In this document: positions 12,175 through 22,371 of the stretch, piece by piece
Layout: every line of letters starts with the position of its first letter
How positions within the stretch are numbered: position 1 is the stretch's first letter
Assembly: GCA_031761405.1 (NCBI GenBank)
Contig: JASEVX010000011.1
Span: 22,378,503-22,442,502 of the forward strand
Length of the DNA stretch: 64,000 nt
Direction of reading: 5' to 3'
Origin: Serripes groenlandicus
Taxonomy: Eukaryota; Mollusca; Bivalvia; Cardiida; Cardiidae
Notes under the pieces: model-generated
What the model saw: only the letters and a program-made list of their open reading frames with translations
The model's database searches: none
Told to the model about the DNA's origin: nothing
Position numbers and translations under genes: made by a program

Positions 12175-12400
12175 TCACCTACACATGTGTTTCTTGGCTT
12201 TCTCATATCAGAACTCCATAACTCTTTTGAAGCAACAGGTTGCTTTTCCATATAGACCGAGATCATTAGTTGAAGACAAATGATGCATGTCACATTGACT
12301 TTTGTAAAATGTCAGAAAGAATGTTGGCCAAGCTAGGGTTCAAACTCAGAACCCCTGCATTGCTAGCCTGCATAGCTACCGGGGCTCAGCTGTGTTTCAA
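12175..12400 (-). repeat. tRNA-derived SINE, family C
   Basis: Read on the minus strand, the copy begins with a tRNA-like head containing 'tagctatgcaggctagc' and a box-B-like 'ggttctgagtttgaaccct'. The body carries 'cattctttctgacatttt' and ends near 'agaaacacatgtgtaggtga'. Related copies lie at 13858-14045 and 26990-27230. The tRNA-like part has no sign of being a functional tRNA gene. Confidence 0.6.
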
Positions 12401-12925
12401 ATGAAAGCACTGAAAGAAAGTTTGATAGGTAGCCAGGCCATTTCAATGACTTTTGTTGGTGGCTGATAAAAATGACTTTTGTAACGTTAAAGTAAATGAA
12501 GCAATATTCAACGTCAATAAGTTCTCCTTTTTACCATTATATTTTCAACTTTATTCAAAAATAATCATTCACTTACAGAGATTTTCCATATATTTGCGTC
12601 CATATTTTTTTAGCTGCAATTTTTGTTGTAATTGTGGAAAAAGGTTTTAATTTTATAATGTGGTAAATGCACATGATTAATGACAGAAGACCAAGCAATC
12701 TATTTGAGATATAAGGAGGGGGATTGTGCTTATTCTCACACACTGTTTTGAATATTCCCCTCTAAATGTATATGGAAGGGGGATTTTTTTTACAAAGACA
12801 AAGAAGAAAAAATGCTTCAATTTGTTAATAAAATCAATTTCCAAATATAATTCCCCCCTTGTTTTCCAATCCTTGATTGGACACTGAGCCCAAATAAAAG
12901 AATCTAGCAACTTATTTATTTTATT

Positions 12926-13149
12926 TGACCCCTTTACGACATCTAGACACTTTCTGATGCGACTGCAGCAGATGATTTTGAAAACATTGTGGCAAAAAGA
13001 GGAATTGCTCATAATGAGCAATTTATCCTTTTGCCACATTATTTTCAACTCTTTTAAATTATCATAGCCTCAGGTTTACCATATTCTTAACCATAATGAT
13101 GTTTTCTAAGCCGTCTGCTGCGGATTAGTCATTATGTGGGAAAGGGTTA
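12926..13149. mobile_element. Palindromic MITE copy
   Basis: Runs from 'cgacatctagacactttctg' to 'tatgtgggaaagggttaa'. The core is an almost perfect palindrome: 'gaggaattgctcataatgag' continues into caatttatcctttt. It is flanked by ordinary AT-rich DNA. Confidence 0.72.
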
Positions 13150-13857
13150 AAAGTGTTAGGTAGAAACTGAAAACTGAAAGAATTATATAATTGATAAAGG
13201 AGCAATCTCTTCTTTTTGTAAGGGTTTGCTTCTTTTGCTGCAATGTTTTTAACAGACAAAATTATGAACAGGACAGAAATTCAAACACAGCTAGGACTTC
13301 CTGTTTCAAACAGCACGTACTGCAACCAAGACTTAGTGTAAACAAGACATTTCACAACACAAGTAGATTTTTGTCAAACATCATTAACATAAATTTATAG
13401 AGCCTTGAAAGCATTGAGTTTTGTTAAATACAATACTGTTACTGAATGTCTGAACTGATTATATAACCAATGTCAAATCGTTGAGGCAAAGCGATTGTAA
13501 CAGATAATCCATTGGTAAAACTGGTATTGATTGCCCATCAATAGAATTTAGGTGATTTTATTATTGGTAAATATAAACATGCGAGTCTTTGGAAACTGAA
13601 TAGAACATGCTCACTGTCAAACACCTTCTCCAGATGAACAATTTGAAGCTTGAGAAGTTCAGTCCCTGCAGTCTTGTTGCAGTGTAAAAGGCTTGCACCT
13701 TCCTTATGACGCTGGATGATTATTTTGGCAGTAAATTTAAATACAGGCATGCTGACGAGAACCTAAAGCACCAAGTAAATGGTCAGGTTAAGCTTTAGAT
13801 TGACTGATTGAGATTTAACGCCGTTTGCCAAATAATTTCAGTTATCACAGGGGTAAG

Positions 13858-14045
13858 TTGACCTCTCCATGTATTTCCTAACCTTTTCACACCAATCTTT
13901 CCAAATAACTGACTGCTTTTCCACATAAACTGTCAGTCTACTGGTGGAAGAAGGATGACGCTTGTAGCATTGACTTTGATCAAAGGCAGGCAAAAATACT
14001 GGTCAAGCTTGGCTTCGAGGTCACTACAGCCTACTGGAATCAGTC
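13858..14045 (-). repeat. tRNA-derived SINE, family C
   Basis: Same order of phrases as 12175-12400 and 26990-27230, including 'ccacataaactgtcagtcta', 'ggtggaagaaggatg' and 'gtcaagcttggcttcgaggt'. More diverged in the tRNA-like head than the other copies. Confidence 0.5.
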
Positions 14046-14800
14046 AACTTCGTATTCATTTAAAATCAACTGTATATAATATTTTTGCATGCCCTATTCC
14101 CATCTATCTTTGTGCTTCTTATTCGCATTTTCGGCTTTAAAATCAGGAAAAAAGTCAGGACCAGAACAAAGAAAATGATCAACTATGAGATAAATATCTT
14201 ACCTTTGATTTTTAAAATATCCAGAGATTCATAAACACTTCCCAAACTCTCCAAATATTTTGTTGACTACTGTACAAAACAGTGAAAAGTGTAGTCGCCA
14301 TTTTCCTATGAAATGTGCTTTTTTTCAATTTGGGCCAGGTCGCTTATATCCTAGCTAAAAATAAATGCAATGAATAATACGTCACACATGATCATGTGAC
14401 TGTCTCAGTGAAGAAATGGGGGAAAAGTGAATAGTTAATCTTTCAAAGGAATCAGACAATTAAATGTTAATTTTGAAACAAGTATTTGTGATAACACGAT
14501 ATTTGTAGAACTGTTTATACACAAAATATCATTGCATGAATACATGTATCAAAATAATTGCAAGTTTATGTCTAAATATCTGTTTTTGCCCAATATTGTG
14601 TTGCAACATTGACTTTCTTCATAATGTTTATTCTTCTGGCTCATGTTTTTATAGAAAAATAATTTTGATCATAATTTTGCTGCCAGATTGCAGACGATGT
14701 AAGTTATATTTGAACCACAACATACTCGCCTATTGAAGACTTAATTGTTTTTAGTCCTACATTAAAAGACATCACATTATATGCGCTCATTTTGTTTATA
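14046..14800. other. Non-coding
   Basis: No gene or repeat recognised. The sequence is AT-rich. The open frame at 14536-14736 has no family features. Confidence 0.5.
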
Positions 14801-14804
14801 TTCT

Positions 14805-15185
14805 GCAGAATAAGGTTGCCAAATAAATGACAGATGATAAAATGAGCAAGCCAAAGTCTAAATTATTTGGACTAGATTTTGTGTTTATGCTGCTTTCAAC
14901 AAATTTCCAGTTAAATATCACGGAGTTGCCTGGGTTAGGTACCAGTACATCTTGTACATTTATCCAGAGACCTAAATATAATCATTTGTAATGCTAAGCG
15001 TCAAGGAGGGCAGCCATTACCATGTTTAAAGTCAAGACTATTGAAAGAAGCAGGCTTGTTTGATAGTCCTTCAAAGAAAGAAGTCGCATATGTTTTTTTT
15101 CATTTTTTATTATCCAGCATATGCCTGCCATATAAATAACAGATGATAAAACGAGCAAGCGAAAGTCTAAATTATCAAGATTTCC
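14805..15185. repeat. Pair of direct repeats
   Basis: The phrase 'acagatgataaaatgagcaa' followed by gccaaagtctaaattat at about 14830 recurs at about 15138 as acagatgataaaacgagcaagcgaaagtctaaattat. The two copies lie about 308 bp apart. Origin unknown. Confidence 0.55.
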
Positions 15186-15604
15186 GAATCATGGAATGAC
15201 TGCATTTTCAATTAGAATAGTGGCAGTTGAATGCACTTTAAATTGCTCTAAATTCAATTATGTTTGGATGATTAGGAAATTCATCACATGAATATTCGTT
15301 TAATGTGTGCTAAAATAATATATTAATAATATAATAAATAAAAGTCGGTCCATACCTTTTAAGCTTTACGTTGAAACGGCCGCCATCTTGGACAAGTATA
15401 AAACCACCGTTATTTCAAATTCGAATTCTAGACGTTGCGTCAGAAATGAAGATCTACGTTCTCGGTTTGGCATAGAGTGAAAATATGCGAATTCTTTATT
15501 TATCGACAAAAAAGAATGAATCAGGATTTATTTAAATGAAATAAATTAAGTTGATAATGTTACAAAAGTAGTTATATATAGTCATTTTTATGAAATAAAT
15601 CCAA

Positions 15605-15892
15605 TTTAAGGTGGTCTCCTTAATGCCTATTTTTATACCTATTGAAATATACAGTACTCATTTTATAAAGTCATTTTTTTTATCACAATAGTATGTGATG
15701 TAGAAATTTAATGTTAGTAACTTAGAAAATCGTTAATGTACTTCACATTGAAAGTAATTTTGAAATGTGAAATTTATCTGTTGTTTGATTTTTGTCCTTG
15801 TAAAATATTAAGGAGACCGGGTTTGGTCTCCTTAATCCACCGGTCTCCTTAATGCCTATTTTTAGATACGCATGGTCTCCTTAATGCATATT

Positions 15893-15930
<38 letters not shown>
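15605..15930. repeat. GGTCTCCTTAATGC cluster with (AT)n
   Basis: The motif GGTCTCCTTAATGCC occurs at 15613, about 15842 and about 15880, with an inverted pair (ttaaggagaccgggtttggt, then ctccttaa) at 15810-15835. It ends in an (AT) microsatellite at 15894-15930. The same motif in the opposite orientation forms the 1160-1300 cluster. Confidence 0.6.
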
Positions 15931-15933
<3 letters not shown>

Positions 15934-16031
15934 CTAAAAGAAAACGATTATGAGTATTTATTGAAAATTAAATGTATTATTTGGTTTGGTAGCTTTTTGA
16001 ATAATCCGTTATTATCCGGCTTTATTTGGTA

Positions 16032-16498
16032 CAGTCAAGTTACCCTTAACAGATCACTAACGAAACAACGTAGTGCTTAAAAGAAATGGTCAATGTTTCG
16101 GAACTTGTTTGTTTATAGTCCACAAGTAAAATCATTTTCCTTTCAATTGACAAACACTTTTTCAGTGTAAACATGCAAAGACAAATGAGAATGATTGGTT
16201 ATATTTCAATAGGTGTATGTATAATGTCAAAATAAATAACTAACATAATTAAGATCGCTAGCTGTTGCCGCGAAAACACATGTTCAATTCAAAACAGGGT
16301 AGAAATAACTGGGTCACGTAAACACTTGAAGTCCGACAAGCATCTTTTTTATTGTGTATTTAAATAATACCATGAAGTACTTACCTGCCAATTTATACAC
16401 AATAATTTTGTTTAATAAATAAGTTAGCGTGTCTTGAACATTAAAGTGATCCGCTATTGGTTATGATCCGCTAAGGGTTACTTGACTGTATTATTCGG
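16032..16498. mobile_element. Tc1/mariner-like MITE with TA target duplication
   Basis: Inverted ends begin CAGTCAAGTTACCCTTA on the left, and the right end reads TAAGGGTTACTTGACTG, its near-perfect reverse complement. Each end is flanked by TA (16030-16031 and 16499-16500). CAGT ends with a TA duplication are typical of Tc1/mariner relatives. The 467-bp interior has no transposase. A doubled 'gatccgctaa/gatccgctat' motif lies inside the right end. Confidence 0.8.
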
Positions 16499-16564
16499 CT
16501 TAAAGAGTAACCGCAGAACATACTTGTATGAAATCTTGTTTGCACTTCCAGGACCAGTCGCACT

Positions 16565-16782
16565 AAACCCTTTAAGACATATATACACATTTTGACCCAT
16601 CTAGCTGCAGCAGCTGACTTTTAAAAACATCTATTGATGCAAACATATGGAAAATCTATTGTGACAGTTCTTTCAAATCAATTCAATAACTAACCTCTTA
16701 TTTAAAGAGGTTTTCCATATTATTAACCGGATATCTTCAAAGTCGTCTGCTTCAGATGTGATATAAAGGAGAAAGGGTTAAA
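16565..16782. mobile_element. Palindromic MITE copy
   Basis: Begins 'aaccctttaagacatatata' and ends 'ggagaaagggttaa', with the 'gcagcagctgacttttaaaa' and 'aaagtcgtctgcttcagatg' arms of the family. The central palindrome is decayed. Confidence 0.65.
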
Positions 16783-17204
16783 TAAGAAATGCGCATTACC
16801 AACACGTGCTCAACGTTTGTTTACAAACAAGATTGACCTACTTTTTACATCGGCTATTGTCGTCCCAACAAAATCTTCAACATCAAAGAATAAAAAATAC
16901 TGGGTTGTATCTTTGCTTATTTCTAACATAATTTCGTATTTTGCGCGCTCTGCGAATCCTTTTCGCCTATTTTAGTTTGGCGTTATACGTGTGAAAGCTT
17001 GAGCCGAAGGCTCGAGCGAAGCACGCCTATAGGTTATACGTACGAACACATCATACGAGATCAAAACAACGAGAATTCAGTACAATCTTACTGTTTTTCA
17101 CATATCAAATCTCAACCCCATAGCACTTTTTTTCGGCCATTTTGCTTCCGGTCTTACTGGTGAATGTAGAGCGCCTATGTAATAGAGAGTGAGAGCGCCT
17201 ATGT

Positions 17205-17430
17205 AATAGAGATTGCCAAATGTGACGTCATTGCAACGAAAAGTAACGTCATTGTATGGCAAGTAATAAATAAATAACAAAAGGAAAACGACAGGAATGG
17301 TAGGAAAAGATAGTTTGACTCGTCACAAATGGATTTCATTCACTGGAAGGACTTTATGAAGGCTAAGTCGACTATTCTTTTGTACCTGTCATCATTATTT
17401 CATGGATTTTATATCTTTGCAATATAGAGA
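17205..17430. repeat. Dispersed repeat, copy 1 (partner at 48325-48530)
   Basis: Carries 'aacgtcattgtat', 'aaacgacaggaatggtagga', 'cgtcacaaatgga', 'aaggactttatgaaggctaa' and 'tatttcatggattt', in the same order and spacing as 48325-48530. Both copies have the same orientation. No coding frame is shared. Confidence 0.65.
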
Positions 17431-18280
17431 AGCAATAAACACTTGAAAATGATTGTAAATAATTTCAACGGAAGTTATCGTTCGTTACACTGGCCTCGGA
17501 TATTATTTTAACTGAAAAGGACGAACAATTCTGTTTCTGTATCGGCATAGCTTCATTTCAAGGTAAGCTATTTATTATATCAATAATTTGCTTAAAAATA
17601 TAACTTCATTTCTAAATTATTTGTTATATCTGTTGGGAACGATCCACGATGCTTTCGTCACATCGCGTGACGTCACATGGTGTGTATCGTTTATGACTGT
17701 ATCTGTCATTTGAAGCCGAAGCCGTCTTGTCAAATGTTGACTCCACTCAAGAAAATAGCTATTAAAACTATCATATCTTCGACTGTCTAGTTGTATTGAC
17801 TTTAAGACGTTTATCTATTTATTGCAGTAAATGTAGCAAACAAACAAAACTACAGTCAATTTCAAATTATTTGCCTTCAATTTACATTATTTTTTTACAT
17901 TGTACAGTTTAACAGTTTATGTCTATGACCTAGTCTTTGTCAAATCATGAAAGTATGACCAGAATCAGTTCACCCTGATTTTGGGGTATACATAGTAAAT
18001 GTCTTAATGTCTATATCCTCCAACCTGAAAGAGAGGAAAACACTTTCATGCCTTCAAATGAGTCCATTGTTTTTAAGAAATGATGTCATATGTGGACTAT
18101 CAGTAAAACACATAACTTTTCTTTAACAGGCTGAATTTCTAGTAGTTTCATCTTTTTTTTTTATCCAAAATTTGTTTATTGATCAAACTCAAATGAGTCC
18201 ATTGTTTTAAAGGAATGAGGTCATATGTGGGCTATCAGTAAGCACATAACTTTTCTTTGCTATATACAGTTAGTATATGG
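17431..18280. other. Non-coding
   Basis: No gene identified. At 18060-18110 and 18185-18250 there are two copies of a short block ('gaatgaggtcatatgtggg' type) that form part of the repeat that follows. Confidence 0.5.
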
Positions 18281-18788
18281 AAAGGTCTATAGAAGCCAAT
18301 TTATTTTCAAGGTCATAGGTTAAAGGTCAAGGTCAAAATTGGACTTTGACTATTTCCCATATCAACAACCTTGTGACCACTCTACACCGAAGATCCTTCG
18401 ACCGATCTTAACCAAACTTGGTAAACAGTTAGTATATTGCAAGGTCTAGCAGCCTATTTATTGTCAAGGTCATATGTTAAAGGTCAAGGTCAAAATTTGA
18501 CTGACTATTTTCTTGAATACCGAGGAGATGCATCCGCTTTGATCATAGGTTAAAGGTCAAGGTCAAAATTGGACTCTGACTATTTCCCATATCAACAACC
18601 TTGTGACCACTCTACACTGAAGATCCTTCGACCGATCTTAACCAAACTTGGTATACAGTTAGTATATTGCAAGGTCTAGCAGCCTATTTATTGTCAAGGT
18701 CATATGTTAAAGGTCAAGGTCAAAATTTGACTGACTATTTTCTTGAATACCGAGGGGATGCATCCGCTTTGCGGTGCCCTTGTTTTAA
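18281..18788 (+). repeat. Tandem duplicate of ~230-bp unit (AAGGTCAAGGTCA-rich)
   Basis: Two near-identical units, about 18308-18540 and 18541-18780. Each contains 'ttaaaggtcaaggtcaaaat' twice and 'gaagatccttcgaccgatct'. The end is 'gatgcatccgctttgcggtg' followed by cccttgttt, the same style of 3' end in 'cttgtt' as the hairpin elements. The number of units is low, so the copy may be truncated. Confidence 0.7.
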
Positions 18789-20600
18789 ATACTCTGCATG
18801 TATGTCTTCAAACCACATTTACAAAAGATTCAACATCTATTGACAGCACTATTTTCATACTTGGGAGCACAACATCCAATGATGTCATAGAACCCTTCAA
18901 ATTGAAGAGCAAATGCAAAATAAAAAGCCTTTTACGGTCACCAATTTAGGTCCGTCTATGAAACAGGGCAATGTACACTAACTATATCAAACTAAAATAA
19001 GATAAAAACAAACTGAACATTGAAATCTGCAGATAAAGAGGATCAATCTCTTTTTAAATTCAACAAACACTCGAAATACTTTTTATTCAAATAAATATGT
19101 ATAAACATTTTGGTTGAAAAATAAAGAAAACTTAAAGGCAGTTCATAATTAATGTCAGTTATAACTTATAAGTCACCAGTGACCTCACATAAGTGTTCTG
19201 TCCTCTGATATAACTGAAATACCACAGAAATGTATCTCTTTTCTGTTTTCTATGTAATCTATACAATACAAATGGTAAAATTTAAACTAGTATACATTCA
19301 TTGTAACAAAAAAAATCTTATACTTTACTGACTGGTAATAAAATTACACATATTTTCATGAACTGCCGCTCAAAGTAAAAACCTATACTGTAGTTTAATG
19401 GTAGAACACCAGTCCTGGTCTAACAAGAGTTCTGAGTTCAAATCCCAGCAGGTACATGATTTGAAAGAAGCAACTAAACTTAACTTTATACATGAAACAA
19501 TTAAGTTGTGCAACTAAACTTAACAATTTATACATGAAACAATTCTGTTGTGGGGAGTTGTCTTAATTAAACACTTATTACATTTTTGTCCAGGATTCTA
19601 GTGAAAATATTTTACTCCCTGTACCCTTTTCAAAAGCTTTTATAATTGCGCAACATTGATAACTCTGAGAATATGTACATGTTCACGGTCTAATCAGATA
19701 TTTTACTATCCATTTTTTTTTTCAAACAACATATTTCATGTACATGTATACATAATCAGTTGTTGACACTTAGTCTGGTACTTATTAACAAATAACCTGA
19801 TGCTGTTTCATGTTTTACAAATTAAAAACCAGAAAAGGAGATAGGGGTTCTGTTCAAAGGGAAATGTTGTTGAATAGGAACATAATTATGATATATTAAT
19901 CATTTTGGATATGTTCATTTTGGATCAATTACAACATTCCGACAATGTATTCAGATTAGTAACAGAAATCATGTAATTTACATCAGGCAAGGGGCCAAAC
20001 TTTACCCGTTCCAACATACATTTAAATGGGACTTTTGAAAATATTTGTCAACAATTAGTTTTCTCAGTCTGTATGCATAGTGTTCTCATCTTAAATTGTC
20101 TCAAGATTATACATTCAGCCAGATCATGCAAAGTTAGCCATGTGCCTTGGAAGATTGTTGTGTGGAGTACTTTAATATTCTAGAAAGCCAGGGGAAAATG
20201 TTAGGTGAACTGAAGTACCATTGAAAGTAATGTTAAGCTCAAGTCATTCAATCAACCATGGTAAGAGTCAGTTTCTAATTATATTTATTACTAGTTATAT
20301 TACAAATAACTGGCATTTGTGAAAATAAATCAGAACATTCTTCAATGCCTTCTAAGTGTTGTTTTCCATCAACATCCTTGGAAATATTACTGTCTGTTAC
20401 AATCCTGACCTAATAAAAAATAAAACAGATATGTACAAATTAAACTTAAATGCCTGATAAGGTTGTTTTTTTTTCAAAATGTTTTTCAAATTCTGTTTGG
20501 TAACTTTCTACAATTTGCCTATTAATTTGTTTCTTGTTGGGGCACTGACAGAACTTAATTAATTGTTCTTGCTTTCACACGACCTAGGCTTTGCCTATTA
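18789..20600. other. Non-coding interval with a tRNA-like SINE head
   Basis: No gene supported. At 19388-19458 the sequence 'tgtagtttaatggtagaaca' with a box-B-like 'gttctgagttcaaatccca' looks like a tRNA-derived SINE head; the acceptor stem does not pair well enough to call a tRNA gene. The rest is AT-rich without recognisable features. Confidence 0.5.
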
Positions 20601-20604
20601 ACAT

Positions 20605-21806
20605 ATTACGGGGAAAAAAAACATAAATGGTTTTTTTTCGCTTATAGGTAACGGGCGTGAGATACTTTTTTTTTTTTTTTTTCTTTCAATAACCCATGAA
20701 GCTTTCTGAAATGAAATTGGAAAAATCCATGGGGGCCGCCATTTTGGATATGTATAAAAAGCAGACGTAAAACACAGATTGAAAATTATTGTCGGCTTTT
20801 TAATCATTTTTTTTAAATCGGTATTTTGGGTATGTAATATATCTATAGGTGCTACCTATTTACGAAAAAAACGCAAGATAATTATAAACAAAAATTAAAG
20901 AGCATACTTTGGCCATAAAAAAGGATTTTTAAGTAATTGACTAGACAATAATAATGTTAATGTCATGTTTCTTGCATTATCAAAACATATTTGGAGTATT
21001 GCTGTTGTCTATTATTTGAACAGAAAATAATAAAGTAAAGACTTTTAGAAAATCAAGGAATACATTTATAATGAACGAGGTTAAAACATGAGGGCCAAGA
21101 TTATCCTTAATCAATCACCTGCATTATGGTAAAGAAGCAAATAGATCATCCCTTTTCTGATGCCACCTGGCGACTGCCTTTTTCAACCCGTCAATATGAC
21201 TGGAACAAATTATGTAAGGGGTCACATTTCTGCTAAACCCTTTCCCTATTAGAGACGGTGTGTGAGTCAATAGCTCATGTATAGGAATTTGGGGTCTTTC
21301 ATGTTGATACCACTTTTTTGCGGGAAACGACGTCGCTCCATTGACGTTACGCCAAGATGAAGTGTAACGGAAATGACGTCACGTCCTTCTTTGGCTACGA
21401 TACAGTCAAAATTTAGTTTCGGGCGTAGACGGCTAATGCTGTCGTTTTTTTTTAATAACGGGAAAACATATTTCTTACAGATGTCCATTTATGTTTAACT
21501 TTTCGTACAAATGTTAATTCCCACATATCACAGCACTTACTTGATCTTAAATATCGATTTTAAAAAAATGATTAAAAAGACGACAATAATTTTCAATCCG
21601 TGCTTTTCTGCTCATTTTATACATACCCAAAAAAACGATTTTAAAAAAAATGATTAAAAAGCCGACAATAATTTTCAATCTGTGTTATACGTCTGCTTTT
21701 TATACATAGATTTTTCCAGTTTCATTTCAGAAAGTTTCATGGGTTATTGAAAAAAAATATCTCACACCTGTTACCTATAAGCGGAAAAAAAACATTTATG
21801 GTTTTT
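20605..21806. repeat. Large inverted repeat upstream of the caspase gene
   Basis: The left arm at about 20608-20835 and the right arm at about 21630-21806 are reverse complements. Paired phrases: 'cgcttataggtaacgggcgt' against acacctgttacctataagcg, and 'attattgtcggctttttaat' against gattaaaaagccgacaataat. The right side also has an extra partial copy at 21553-21625. About 800 bp separate the arms. It may be a foldback element with the terminal tract ggggaaaaaaaacataaatgg. Confidence 0.7.
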
Positions 21807-22041
21807 CTTTCGTATAAAAATGAGCATCGTCACTTAAACTTTTAGAAGTAAAATGTCGAAATTAACAATGGTTGAAAAAGTAAGGTTTGTTGTGAGAAAT
21901 GTTTTAATTGTCTTTTTATACTTTTTAAGTAATGTGGTGAAATGTATGTACGATAGATCATTTTTGTGTGACTTGGCAAAAAAAAAAGAACAAATCGTAG
22001 GTCATTTTGTGAGCAAAGCAAATCACCAAGGACTACAAACA

Positions 22042-22105
22042 ACCTTGGTGGTGTAGTGGTATCTAGAGCGTCCACCTCGGTCGTGGGTTTGATCCTTGCC
22101 GGTTC
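22042..22105 (+). repeat. tRNA-derived SINE head, family B
   Basis: 'ggtggtgtagtggtatctag' resembles a box A region and 'gtgggtttgatccttgccgg' a box B region, about 35 bp apart. A related copy in reverse lies at about 49535-49665. It lies 120 bp upstream of the exon holding the caspase start codon. Confidence 0.55.
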
Positions 22106-22228
22106 ATACCAAAGACTTTAACAAATTCAATAACAGCCGCCCAGTAGTACTTTTGGTAACAAAATTGTGCTTTAGAGGTTTGGACTTAAGCTTTCTCATG
22201 TATTGTATTATTAATTTCAGATAATCAG

Positions 22229-22264
22229 ATGCAAGGATGGATCCATTACATGAACAGTTACTGA
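22229..22264 (+). promoter_or_regulatory. Short upstream reading frame overlapping the caspase start
   Basis: An ATG at 22229, in a poor initiation context (C at -3), opens an 11-codon frame that stops at 22262-22264, past the main start at 22237 and in another frame. The main ATG has A at -3 and G at +4. If this segment is transcribed as placed here, ribosomes would meet the weak ATG first. Whether it matters depends on the real transcript start. Confidence 0.45.
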
Positions 22265-22371
22265 GAAATAATCTAACTAACCTGATTGACAGCATTGCAA
22301 AGCCGGATGATGTCAGTGACAAGCTTTTTGAAAGACAAATATTTACAGAAATCATGAGACTTGATGTTGAG
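22237..22371 (+). CDS. Caspase exon 1: start codon and first half of CARD
   Basis: The exon probably begins at 22221 after the acceptor 'ttattaatttcag', giving a 16-nt leader before the ATG, so at least one non-coding exon should lie upstream. It encodes aa 1-45, starting MDPLHEQLLRNN and ending IMRLDVE. It ends in phase 0 at the donor GAG|gtatga. The start was chosen for its strong context and because it joins exon 2 in frame. Confidence 0.85.

Noticed and set aside
21853..21882. Upstream ATG with a donor-like gtaagg as first caspase coding exon
   Set aside because: Joined to the exon at 22221 it would enter out of frame with the CARD.
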